Below, in pieces: positions 24,172 through 32,490 of a DNA stretch of 64,000 nt. The notes beneath the pieces were generated by a model. It ran no database searches. It had not been told where the DNA came from and worked only from the letters and a program-made list of their open reading frames with translations. This DNA is from Chryseobacterium ureilyticum (lineage in GTDB: Bacteria > Bacteroidota > Bacteroidia > Flavobacteriales > Weeksellaceae), in assembly GCF_900156735.1 (NCBI RefSeq), contig NZ_FTOL01000002.1, positions 558,001 to 622,000 on the forward strand, written 5' to 3'. Both the position numbers and the translations under genes were made by a program. Positions within the stretch are counted from its first letter, which is position 1, and each line of letters opens with the position of its first letter.

Positions 24172-25032
24172 ATGACATCAAAGAAAAATGAAGAATTAGA
24201 AAATGATAACAATGCTCAAGAAAAAGCAAACAGTCAGAAAGAAGACATACGTCCAGTTTGTGGTTTAATTATGCCAATAGCTGATACAGACGGCTACCCT
24301 ACAGGACACTGGAAGGAAGTAAAAAAAATTATAACATCTGTCGCTGAAGAAGCAGGATTCAGAACAAGACTTGTCAGTGAAAGCGAAGATGTACGTGTTA
24401 TCCAGAAAACCATTGTGCAAAATGTTTTTGATGATGATATCGTAATATGTGATGTAAGCTCAAAAAATCCAAATGTAATGTTTGAGTTAGGATTACGGTT
24501 TGCATTTGATAAGGCAGCAGTAATTATAAAGGATGATGAAACAGGCTATTCTTTTGACACCAGTCCAGTAGAACATATTAATTATCGAAAAGACCTACGG
24601 TTTTCATCGATTGAACAATTTAAAAAAGATTTATCTTTAAAACTACTTGCTACATTTGAAAAATCAAAAGATGCTAATCATTCAATGTACTTACAAGATT
24701 TCGGAAAGTTTGTTGTCAAGGAATTAGATACTAAAACCGTATCTGAAAATCAATATATTCTAGAAAAACTGAATGAAATGCAAAGAGAAATAAGGAATAT
24801 TTCGAATGCAAATGTAGCTGATGCTAAAAGAGAAATATACGAAAGTCCCAAACAGATAAAGGAATTGGTAAAATTGCTTTACAATGAATTTAAAAACGAT
24901 GGGGCAATTTCTAGTAAAACTGGATTAGCAAACTTAATTAGTGATACTATGGAAAATGCACATAGCATTTTAATTTCTCCCAAAACAATTATTAGATATA
25001 TAGAACAATTCAATTTAGAAGAGCTTAATTAA
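24172..25032 (+). CDS. TIR/deoxyribosyltransferase-like nucleotide-binding protein, candidate defence effector
   Basis: This 286-residue protein starts with a charged tail (1-25) followed by a Rossmann-like domain (about 28-165). It has HWKEVKKII, RLVSESEDVRVIQ, DDIVICDVSSKNPNVMFELG and RFAFDKAAVIIKDD. The D-x-S-x-x-N-P-N-V-x-x-E-L-G pattern occurs in TIR-like and nucleoside 2-deoxyribosyltransferase-like proteins of bacterial defence loci, where the Glu is the likely catalytic residue. A C-terminal helical region (about 190-286) may sense or oligomerize. It is a single gene with its own promoter and terminator. Function in phage defence is inference. Confidence 0.6.
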   Translation: MTSKKNEELENDNNAQEKANSQKEDIRPVCGLIMPIADTDGYPTGHWKEVKKIITSVAEEAGFRTRLVSESEDVRVIQKTIVQNVFDDDIVICDVSSKNPNVMFELGLRFAFDKAAVIIKDDETGYSFDTSPVEHINYRKDLRFSSIEQFKKDLSLKLLATFEKSKDANHSMYLQDFGKFVVKELDTKTVSENQYILEKLNEMQREIRNISNANVADAKREIYESPKQIKELVKLLYNEFKNDGAISSKTGLANLISDTMENAHSILISPKTIIRYIEQFNLEELN

Positions 25033-25058
25033 CTCCAAACCTAAGTTGTTTAAATCAT

Positions 25059-25088
25059 AATCTCCTGTCATGTAACAGGAGATTTTAT
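25059..25088. terminator. Shared convergent terminator
   Basis: A 10-bp perfect stem AATCTCCTGT/ACAGGAGATT (25059-25068 and 25075-25084, loop of 6) has T-rich DNA on the plus-strand side. It lies between the convergent genes ending at 25032 and 25089. Confidence 0.75.
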
Positions 25089-25565
25089 TTATGTTAGATT
25101 TATTAAAAACCTTCTTGATATTTCAGATTTCACCAACTCGATTTCGTCATCTGTAAGGAATCCTAACGGACTATAATTAGTGTATTTTCTCTTAAATAAG
25201 GTAACCTTGTTATGATAACCTTCATCTTTTTTTACATGAGGACTATTATAAAAAGACAACTCATTATATTCATAATTTTTAATATTTTGATAAAAGATTT
25301 CAAAGTATACCTTATCAACCTTCTCAGTATTCCAAAGAATAAAAAAATTAACATCTCCAGCTATCTCATCACGATGATTATCAGAATCATCAAGAGTAAA
25401 TTTCCATTTTCCCTCACCTACATCTTTATAAGTTAAGTCATAAGATGTATTCAATCTTGCATTGTAATCCTCAAGGTTAAGTTTTGCAATACTTATTTTC
25501 TTTTCAAATTCATCAGATGATAGAATCTCCTGTGATAGTCCGTTTTCAATTAAGATATTATTCAT
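25089..25565 (-). CDS. Hypothetical protein
   Basis: This 158-residue acidic soluble protein has a beta-rich centre (GEGKWKFTLDDSDNHRDE, then VDKVYFEIFYQN). No signal peptide, membrane helix or known family was seen. It lies between the nucleotide-binding protein and the integrase, on the same strand as the integrase but about 110 bp after it, and probably has its own transcript. Confidence 0.6.
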   Translation of the reverse strand: MNNILIENGLSQEILSSDEFEKKISIAKLNLEDYNARLNTSYDLTYKDVGEGKWKFTLDDSDNHRDEIAGDVNFFILWNTEKVDKVYFEIFYQNIKNYEYNELSFYNSPHVKKDEGYHNKVTLFKRKYTNYSPLGFLTDDEIELVKSEISRRFLINLT

Positions 25566-25679
25566 TGTTAAAGTTTTATTTAAATATACATTTTATTCTG
25601 TACACTCAACGATACCCAGAAAGCAAAAAGTTTTAATAAAGCAAAAATTAATATTGGCAGATACTCTATAACAAGATAT

Positions 25680-26975
25680 TTAGAAACCAAGACTTTTAAA
25701 AATCTTTGCCGTTGACTTTGCTTTCTCAACATCTGTTTTGCTGATATAAGCTAACAATTGCCTTTCCGTCTTATGTCCAGTAAAGTTTAACAAGTACGTT
25801 ATTGGGATTTTCTCATAGAAATTTGTAGCAAAACTTTTACGTCCAATATGAGAGGTTACAAGTTGATATTTTGGATAGTCCCCAAATACCTTCCTTGTTA
25901 TTCTAGGTAAACCGTCCCTCTCAATTGTCATAACTTTTCCGTTATATAGAACCTCATTTATATCAGCTAGCTCACAGACATCTTTAATATATAGATTAAG
26001 ATTTACATCAGATATTTTACGTGGAAATTCTCCTTCTCTTTTCAGTAGAATGTTTTCAACTTTTTGCAGTACTGGAATTTGCATTTTAGTTCCCGTTTTA
26101 ATTTGATTAAACTCAATGTATGATTGATTCTCATCATCATGTATAATCATACTGGAATTAAACCTTAAATAATCACTAACTCTCTGTCCTGTATAGCAAG
26201 CTATAAGAAGCCAGTCCCTCGCATTGTCCAGGTGCTCATTAGGCATTATTGTTCGTTCAATTCTATCTAATTCATCAAAAGTCAAGTAAATAGATTTAGG
26301 GACATTCCTAGAAGCTTTTTCAATATCAAACGTCCACAAAAAAGTATGTTTATGAACTTCTACATCAAGGGAATCAGCAACCTTACAAATCATTTTCAGA
26401 AATTTAAGATTTCGATAAGTAGTGGATGTTTTATAGCTCTCTCGCAAACAATACTTCTCAAAATCAATTCTAAAAGAATTATCTAAATCAGAAAACTTCA
26501 AATGCTTAAAAGTCTTCTTTCTTGCCCTTACATCATCACAATAGCGTTTTATCAATTGCTTAACAACATTTGCTTTCTTAATAGTTGATTCACTTACAAT
26601 ATCTTTCTTCAAGCTAATGTAATCATCAATAAATAAAAGTACATTGTCAGATTGTGGTTCATCTTTTTCTGGAACGACCCTTTGGGGACAGACAGTAGCT
26701 TCAAGCCAACCTTTTACATCTATTTCAGGTTTAAAACTTCTATAATCTGAAATTATTTTTGTTTCAAGTCTAATAAGTTCTATATTCACTTCACCTAAAT
26801 CATTATCTGTATTTCGTGAACTTATCACACATTTACCATTTTTCCAATCTTTTGGTTTACACTTTAAGTGTGAGATGGGTACTTTTACATCTACCTTCTT
26901 ATCCCTTAACCGTACCCAAATTGTACTGTACTTGTTTTCAACTTTACCCCTGTTAAAAAAACTAACTGATGCCAT
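25680..26975 (-). CDS. Tyrosine recombinase, island integrase
   Basis: This 431-residue integrase has an Arm-type N-terminal domain, a SAM-like core-binding domain (about 105-210) and a catalytic domain with Arg265 (CYTGQRVSDYL), Lys293 (IKTGTKMQIP), His376/Arg379 (SHIGRKSFATNFY), His401 (LNFTGHKT) and Tyr410 (QLLAYISKTD). I chose the ATG at 26975 over an upstream TTG. Its start lies about 85 bp from attR, the usual place for an ssrA-targeting integrase. Size and domain order match integrases of Bacteroidota mobile elements. Confidence 0.92.
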   Translation of the reverse strand: MASVSFFNRGKVENKYSTIWVRLRDKKVDVKVPISHLKCKPKDWKNGKCVISSRNTDNDLGEVNIELIRLETKIISDYRSFKPEIDVKGWLEATVCPQRVVPEKDEPQSDNVLLFIDDYISLKKDIVSESTIKKANVVKQLIKRYCDDVRARKKTFKHLKFSDLDNSFRIDFEKYCLRESYKTSTTYRNLKFLKMICKVADSLDVEVHKHTFLWTFDIEKASRNVPKSIYLTFDELDRIERTIMPNEHLDNARDWLLIACYTGQRVSDYLRFNSSMIIHDDENQSYIEFNQIKTGTKMQIPVLQKVENILLKREGEFPRKISDVNLNLYIKDVCELADINEVLYNGKVMTIERDGLPRITRKVFGDYPKYQLVTSHIGRKSFATNFYEKIPITYLLNFTGHKTERQLLAYISKTDVEKAKSTAKIFKSLGF

Positions 26976-27059
26976 AAATTTTCGATTCAAAATTGTTCCC
27001 AAAATTGTATCCGAACTCTAAAAGATAAGCATAAAACAATGGGTCTATTTTATCTTCGG

Positions 27060-27157
27060 GCATGTAGAAAGCTTATGTATTGCTTGTTTGGACGAGGGTT
27101 CGAATCCCTCCAACTCCACTATAAAAGAGAATTTGTATTATACACTTTCTCTTTTTT
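27060..27157 (+). repeat. attR: second copy of the 98-bp ssrA-derived repeat
   Basis: This copy is identical to 8437-8534 over 98 bp and includes the tmRNA T-arm half and its terminator, but not the rest of ssrA. The two sides then differ (6 versus 8 T before the next A). It marks the right boundary of the island; DNA to the right is core genome. Confidence 0.92.
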
Positions 27158-27272
27158 TTATTTTAGGCTTATTACACAATAAGGGAAATTAATAAGACTA
27201 TATAATAATTCCAGCTATTTCATAAAAATTTATGTTAATAACTGGAATTAAAAATTATTATATCAAAATATT

Positions 27273-28466
27273 TTATTCTACCAATCCTGGGATTTCTTGT
27301 AGTTCATTGACTTCTACATCATAATCTATACTATCATATCCAAAGCCAAACAATTTAAAGAAATCATTTCTGTATCCTTCCAGATCTGCTATTTCTCCAA
27401 TATTTTCAGTGGTTACCTTATCCCATAATTGCGATACTTTTTCCTGTATATCAGGTCTCATTTCCCAATCATCAATTCTGATTCTACCTTTTTCATCCGT
27501 TGGAATTTCTCCTGAAAATAGTTTAGTTTCAAACAATCTATAGATCTGTTCGATACAGCCTTCATGAACCCCCTCCTCCTTCATTGCCTTATATAAAAGG
27601 GAAATATAAAGAGGAATTACCGGAATCGCAGAACTCGCCTGAGTAACTAAAGCTTTATTAACTGACACGTAAGCTTTCCCATCAATATCTTTAAGTTTTT
27701 CGGAAATTTTAAATGCCGATTGTTCCAAATGATCCTTTGCTCTACCAATACTTCCGTTTCTATATATAGGAGTAGTAACTTCAGGTCCTACATACGAATA
27801 AGCAACAGTTAAGCATTCAGGAGATAATACATCTTCCTTTTTAAGGACATCAATCCATCTTTCCCAATCATCACCCCCCATTACTTCTATCGTATTGTTT
27901 ACTTCTTCTTCAGTACATGGTTCTATTACAACATTAGAAACCGTTCCTGAATGAAAATCTACCGTTTTATTTTCAAAAGTTTTTCCTATTGGCTTGATAA
28001 CTGAATTATAAACTTGCTGCGTATCAGGATGTACTTTTCTTGGAGAAGCAAGACTATATATTACCAAATCGATTTTCTTCAAATCAGATTTAATAAGATC
28101 TATCGTTTTTTGCTTTATTTCATTTGAAAACGCATCTCCGTTGATGCTTTTTGCATATAATCCCTTTGCATGAGCCTCTTTCTCAAAAGCAACAGTATTA
28201 TACCAACCTGGTGTAGCAGGCTTTCCTTCCATTGGAGGTTTTTCAAAGAATACCCCTATCGTAGAAGAATCTGACCCAAAGGCACTCACAATTCTGGACG
28301 CTAATCCAAAACCTGTTGACGCTCCTATAACCAGAACATTTTTAGGTCCATCAGCAATTTCACCTTTTGATTTTGTAAAATCAATCTGATTGGTAACATT
28401 TTTCTCACATCCCTCAGGATGAGCTGTAAGGCAAATAAAACCCCTTACTCTTGGTTTAATAATCAT
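27273..28466 (-). CDS. fabV: Trans-2-enoyl-ACP/CoA reductase FabV
   Basis: This 397-residue enzyme is the usual length for FabV. It has the family start MIIKPRVRGFICLTAHPEGC, the NADH-binding GASTGFGLASR (48-58) and the active-site segment with Tyr-(x8)-Lys, YSYVGPEV then IGRAK. FabV does the last reduction of each fatty-acid elongation cycle and is a triclosan-tolerant alternative to FabI. It is monocistronic and lies beside catB and, further on, acpP-fabF. Confidence 0.95.
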   Translation of the reverse strand: MIIKPRVRGFICLTAHPEGCEKNVTNQIDFTKSKGEIADGPKNVLVIGASTGFGLASRIVSAFGSDSSTIGVFFEKPPMEGKPATPGWYNTVAFEKEAHAKGLYAKSINGDAFSNEIKQKTIDLIKSDLKKIDLVIYSLASPRKVHPDTQQVYNSVIKPIGKTFENKTVDFHSGTVSNVVIEPCTEEEVNNTIEVMGGDDWERWIDVLKKEDVLSPECLTVAYSYVGPEVTTPIYRNGSIGRAKDHLEQSAFKISEKLKDIDGKAYVSVNKALVTQASSAIPVIPLYISLLYKAMKEEGVHEGCIEQIYRLFETKLFSGEIPTDEKGRIRIDDWEMRPDIQEKVSQLWDKVTTENIGEIADLEGYRNDFFKLFGFGYDSIDYDVEVNELQEIPGLVE

Positions 28467-28699
28467 AAAATTTAATTTATTACCTATCTATAATTTCAGA
28501 AAGATGACACTGTGAAGACACTGGCTTAAATCCAAGTTTATGCGCGTTACAATTTCATCAGCCATTCCGAAAATACTTCATTATATATTAAACCGACAAG
28601 ATAAGAAAAATTTTAGATTGTATTCTTAAAAGAATCATTCATTAAATATCCTAATAATATTCAAGAGTGAAGGATAAAGTATTTAAAATTATTATAAAA

Positions 28700-28724
28700 A
28701 CAAAAAGACTCTGCAACAGAGCCT
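28700..28724 (-). terminator. Terminator of the catB-type gene
   Basis: On the minus strand an 8-bp stem with one G-U pair (arms 28717-28724 and 28706-28713, loop TTG) is followed by TTTTTG, 8 nt after the stop codon. Confidence 0.75.
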
Positions 28725-28731
28725 TTATATT

Positions 28732-29361
28732 TCATTTCATATTTTTATAAAATTCATACAGCTTTTCAATATCCACAGAACAAAGAATTGGTATTACATC
28801 TTTCAGAATACTTTCATCCCATTCCCACCATTTCATTTCGAGAAGCAGCTGAATATGATATTCATTAAACCTTTTCTTAATTGGTTTTGCAGGGTTTCCT
28901 CCCAAAATGGTATAAGGTTCTACATCTCTGGTAACCAACGCGCGGCTTCCAATCACTGCTCCATCACCTATTTTAATACCAGGCATAATCATAGCTTCTG
29001 CACCTATCCAGACATCATTACCAACAATAGTATCTCCAGCCAACATGAAAGCATCTTTACTATCTTTAAAACACTCCACTTCTGACATATAAAAGAAAGG
29101 AAAACTTGAAATCCAGTCATAACGATGTCCCTGATTTCCACACATGATAAAACTGACACCGGTTCCAATAGAACAATAAGAACCAATAATCAATTTATCT
29201 ACATCATCTCTATCCGGGATTAAATACCGGGCACATTTATCAAAAGAATGCCCGTGATAATATCCGGAATAATAGGAGTACTTACCGGCGATAATATTAG
29301 GATTTTGAATATGGTCTTGGATAATCTTGCCTTTAAAAGGACTTTCGAAGAAATTTTGCAT
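28732..29361 (-). CDS. CatB-type (xenobiotic) O-acetyltransferase
   Basis: This 209-residue left-handed beta-helix acetyltransferase begins [12 protein letters not shown], as in CatB proteins. It contains [35 protein letters not shown] with the catalytic His, and hexapeptide repeats ([20 protein letters not shown]) followed by GGNPAK. CatB enzymes acetylate chloramphenicol with acetyl-CoA; chromosomal copies occur in Chryseobacterium and relatives. Similar Vat-type enzymes act on streptogramins, so the substrate is not certain. Confidence 0.85.
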   Translation of the reverse strand: MQNFFESPFKGKIIQDHIQNPNIIAGKYSYYSGYYHGHSFDKCARYLIPDRDDVDKLIIGSYCSIGTGVSFIMCGNQGHRYDWISSFPFFYMSEVECFKDSKDAFMLAGDTIVGNDVWIGAEAMIMPGIKIGDGAVIGSRALVTRDVEPYTILGGNPAKPIKKRFNEYHIQLLLEMKWWEWDESILKDVIPILCSVDIEKLYEFYKNMK

Positions 29362-29746
29362 TTTTTAGCTTTTAAATATAACATATAGAAATAGTAGAAA
29401 ACTATTCCTTTAAATACACTTGAATTTGTTAATTCAAAAAAGCTAACGTGTTAATTTCATAACAAACAAATATAGACAAAAATGCAGAATCTTTCTCTCG
29501 ATTTAATGCTCTACATGACAAAAACTAACCTTATTTAATGATTTTATCTACAAAATAAGTACACTAATCAGAAAAAATATTTTAATCCTCTATAATACAA
29601 TAAAATATAAACAACTGAAAACTAAAACACTAAAGCTTATTAATCCAAAATGATATTTACTGCACCACAAAAAAGACTAAAAAAATGTTTTATCGTAAAG
29701 AATTTTATATATTTGCACCATCTAACAATTAAAAAAATAATTTACT
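29362..29746. other. Divergent promoter region between catB and acpP
   Basis: These 385 bp of very AT-rich DNA have no open frame. They hold the acpP promoter (29708-29715) and a possible catB promoter box, TATATTTG on the minus strand at 29474-29467, which would give a leader of about 100 nt. Nothing else was seen. Confidence 0.5.
29708..29715 (+). promoter_or_regulatory. acpP promoter -7 box
   Basis: TATATTTG fits TAnnTTTG, 31 bp before the acpP ATG. The -33 region is only weakly matched. Confidence 0.6.
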
Positions 29747-29986
29747 ATGTCAGACATTGCATCAAGAGTAAAAGCTATCATCGCTGATAAGCTTGACGTT
29801 GAAGAAACAGAAGTAACTCCTGAAGCTAGCTTCACTAACGATTTAGGAGCAGATTCACTAGATACAGTTGAACTAATCATGGAATTTGAAAAAGAATTTA
29901 ACATTCAAATCCCTGATGATCAAGCTGAAAAAATTACTACTGTAGGACACGCTATCGCTTACATCGAAGAAGTAGTAAATAAATAA
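29747..29986 (+). CDS. acpP: Acyl carrier protein
   Basis: This 79-residue acidic protein has the phosphopantetheine site [14 protein letters not shown] (Ser of DSL). It carries growing acyl chains in fatty-acid synthesis. It heads the run acpP-fabF-rnc and is followed by fabF after 34 bp. Confidence 0.97.
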   Translation: MSDIASRVKAIIADKLDVEETEVTPEASFTNDLGADSLDTVELIMEFEKEFNIQIPDDQAEKITTVGHAIAYIEEVVNK

Positions 29987-30020
29987 TATTCTTCAACAAA
30001 AAAGAAATTAAACAAAGTTT

Positions 30021-31265
30021 ATGGAATTAAAAAGAGTAGTTGTAACAGGTTTTGGAGCAATAACGCCAATCGGAAATAATGCAAAAGAATACTGGGAAAA
30101 TCTTGTGAAAGGTGAGAGCGGAGCCGCTCCGATTACTCTTTTTGATGCCACAAACTTTAAAACGAAGTTCGCTTGCGAAGTGAAAAATTTCGATCCACTA
30201 CAGCATTTCGATAAGAAAGAAGCTAAAAAGATGGACCGAAATACTCAATTGGGACTTGTTGCTGCTAAAGAAGCAGTAGCACATTCTGGTATTATTGAAG
30301 ATAATGTAGATAAAAACAGAGTTGGTGTAATTTGGGGTTCCGGAATCGGAGGTCTGGAAACATTTGAAACGGAAGTTTTAGGATGGGCTAATACGGAAAT
30401 TCCTAGATTCAACCCGTTCTTTATTCCTAAAATGATTGCAGATATGACACCAGGTCAAATCTCAATTGAATATGGTTTCCACGGACCAAATTATACAACT
30501 GTATCTGCTTGTGCTTCTTCAGCTAATGCTTTAATTGATTCCAAGATGCTTATCCAATTAGGGAAAGCAGACGTGATTGTGTGCGGAGGCTCTGAAGCAG
30601 CCGTTACTGCAAGTGGTGTCGGTGGATTTAATGCAATGATGGCACTTTCTACAAGAAACGATGATCCAACAACAGCTTCAAGACCTTTTGACAAAGACAG
30701 AGATGGGTTTGTACTAGGTGAAGGTGCTGGATGTATCATTCTTGAAGAATATGAGCACGCTGTAAAACGTGGTGCTACAATTTATGCAGAATTATTAGGA
30801 GGCGGTATGAGCGCAGATGCATATCATATGACTGCTCCACATCCTGAAGGTCTTGGCGCTTATCTGGTAATGAAAAACTGTTTGGAAGATGCAGGTTTAA
30901 CTGCTGATGAAGTAGATCATATCAACATGCATGGTACTTCTACTCCATTAGGAGACATCGCAGAATCCAACGCAATTTCAAAATTATTGGGAGAGCATGC
31001 TTTTGACATTCAGATCAATTCTACAAAATCAATGACAGGTCATCTTTTAGGAGCTGCCGGTGTTATTGAAGCTATCGCTGCGTTAGGAACTATTATTCAT
31101 GGTATTGTTCCTCCTACCATCAACCATTTTACTGATGATGAAAAGATTGACAGCAGACTAAACTTTACGTTTAACACTGCCGTTAAGAAAGATGTAAAAG
31201 TAGCCATGAGCAATACTTTTGGATTTGGCGGGCACAACGCTTGCGTTCTATTTAAGAAAATCTAA
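30021..31265 (+). CDS. fabF: 3-oxoacyl-ACP synthase II
   Basis: This 414-residue KAS II has the active-site Cys in TVSACASSANALID, His in HGTSTPLGD and His in KSMTGHLLGAAG, then the C-terminal FGFGGHNACVLF. It extends acyl-ACP with malonyl-ACP. It follows acpP directly, the usual pairing. Confidence 0.97.
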   Translation: MELKRVVVTGFGAITPIGNNAKEYWENLVKGESGAAPITLFDATNFKTKFACEVKNFDPLQHFDKKEAKKMDRNTQLGLVAAKEAVAHSGIIEDNVDKNRVGVIWGSGIGGLETFETEVLGWANTEIPRFNPFFIPKMIADMTPGQISIEYGFHGPNYTTVSACASSANALIDSKMLIQLGKADVIVCGGSEAAVTASGVGGFNAMMALSTRNDDPTTASRPFDKDRDGFVLGEGAGCIILEEYEHAVKRGATIYAELLGGGMSADAYHMTAPHPEGLGAYLVMKNCLEDAGLTADEVDHINMHGTSTPLGDIAESNAISKLLGEHAFDIQINSTKSMTGHLLGAAGVIEAIAALGTIIHGIVPPTINHFTDDEKIDSRLNFTFNTAVKKDVKVAMSNTFGFGGHNACVLFKKI

Positions 31266-31274
31266 ATTCAATGA

Positions 31275-32039
31275 ATGGAGTTACAGAAATACTTTTCTAA
31301 ATTCCTTCTCAAAAAAAGAAAAAGACAACTAACGGAGAGAGATTATTTTCTCAGTACTGAGCTTAAAAAAGTTTTAGGTACCGAGGTACAAAATATTGCT
31401 CTTTACCGCGAGGCTTTTTCTTTAAAAAATTCTTCTAAAAATCAAGACAGCAATTATGAAAGGCTTGAATTTTTGGGAGATTCTGTTTTGGGTACAATTA
31501 TTTCTTGTCATTTGTTCCAGACTTATCCTCAAGCCAATGAAGGATATCTGACACAGATGAAATCTAAGATTGTTAATAGGAAAAATCTTAATAAACTAGG
31601 AGAAGACCTTAAGCTTACGAACCTTCTGCAAAAGCAGAATAATTCTTCAGCTTTAGGGGAGAATATCTCCGGAAACTTATTCGAAGCCTTAATTGGTGCC
31701 GTATATCTGGACTTTCATTATGATGCTTGCAAAAGGATCATTTTGGAAAAACTTTTGACCCCTTCCGAGATTAACAAGCTTGAGAACAAAATTGTAAGCT
31801 ACAAAGGGCTTCTGCTTGAATGGAGCCAGAAAAAGAAGGTGAATATAAAGTACGAAACCTGCGAAGAAATACAGGCTAATAAAGCTGTGGTCTTCAGGTG
31901 TCATGTATGGCTGGGAGATGAAAAGATTGCCAACGCAACGGAAACTTCCAAGAAAAAGGCTGAGGAAAAGGCAGCACAAAGAGCTTTTTATATTTTAAAT
32001 AAAAAAGAAAATATACTTGGAAATTCAAAAACTTTATGA
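31275..32039 (+). CDS. rnc: Ribonuclease III
   Basis: This 254-residue protein has an endonuclease domain (about 20-165) with the signature ERLEFLGDSVLGTI and the second acidic site NLFEALIGAVYLD. A C-terminal dsRNA-binding domain (about 180-245) ends with ATETSKKKAEEKAAQ. It matures rRNA and cuts structured RNAs. An in-frame ATG 4 bp upstream belongs to another frame; the chosen start gives MELQKYFSKF. It overlaps the next gene by 23 bp. Confidence 0.96.
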   Translation: MELQKYFSKFLLKKRKRQLTERDYFLSTELKKVLGTEVQNIALYREAFSLKNSSKNQDSNYERLEFLGDSVLGTIISCHLFQTYPQANEGYLTQMKSKIVNRKNLNKLGEDLKLTNLLQKQNNSSALGENISGNLFEALIGAVYLDFHYDACKRIILEKLLTPSEINKLENKIVSYKGLLLEWSQKKKVNIKYETCEEIQANKAVVFRCHVWLGDEKIANATETSKKKAEEKAAQRAFYILNKKENILGNSKTL

Positions 32040-32490
32040 TCTTGATGATATAGAATTTGAAGATATTGCCATAGGATTGGTAAGATTAGCAAAAAATATA
32101 CCTGCTCATGAGTTTTTCTACAAAATAAATCAAACCAATAATCTCAACTTTTCAAGAAAGAAAGATCTTGTCTTTCATGGAGATTATTATGATTATTTTT
32201 TTCCAAGATTTGAAGCCTATCACAAGTATTCTAAGACTTGTTTCACCTTTATTTCAAATAAATCTTCTGAAAGTAAACAAAAAAAAGTTCAAACCGAGCT
32301 CTTTACAGAAGAAGAAAACATTAAATTTTTATTAAATAATCAGGTAGATGTAGAATATATTCTACATAGTTCGGAACAGTTTCCTGATTTTTCCGTAATT
32401 TTGCTCCCTGAAAATCTTGTGTTTCCAATTCAAGATTACACACTGAGTTCTGAAGAGGAACTTTATCAAATTATCCAGTATTATGAATAA
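32017..32490 (+). CDS. IPExxxVDY-type family protein
   Basis: This 157-residue protein of unknown role lies between rnc and pyk, as in many Flavobacteriia. It starts QKLYDLDDIEFED and has NIPAHEFFYKIN and NNQVDVEYIL in the later part. The family name motif itself is only partly kept here. The only start near the conserved N-terminus is a TTG at 32017 inside rnc, so translation is probably coupled. The stop overlaps the pyk start by 8 bp. Confidence 0.75.
   Translation: MEIQKLYDLDDIEFEDIAIGLVRLAKNIPAHEFFYKINQTNNLNFSRKKDLVFHGDYYDYFFPRFEAYHKYSKTCFTFISNKSSESKQKKVQTELFTEEENIKFLLNNQVDVEYILHSSEQFPDFSVILLPENLVFPIQDYTLSSEEELYQIIQYYE

Larger units (their letters stand above)
8437..27157. mobile_element. 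ssrA-integrated genomic island with tyrosine integrase
   Basis: A unit of 18,623 bp lies between the starts of two perfect 98-bp repeats that carry the ssrA 3' end. A tyrosine integrase gene (25680-26975) ends beside attR and points inward. Contents typical of mobile elements include ardA, a serine resolvase, a primase-like protein, candidate defence genes and a type VI tip cassette. I see no relaxase, coupling protein or conjugation pore, so it is probably mobilizable, phage-satellite-like or decayed. The genes on either side (rpsU-ssrA and fabV) are core genes. Confidence 0.9.

Noticed and set aside
8437..27157. Integrated prophage
   Set aside because: No capsid, portal, terminase, tail or lysis genes were seen; VgrG here belongs with the PAAR-like protein and effector of a type VI tip.
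8437..27157. Complete conjugative element
   Set aside because: No relaxase, coupling protein or Tra proteins were found in the unit.
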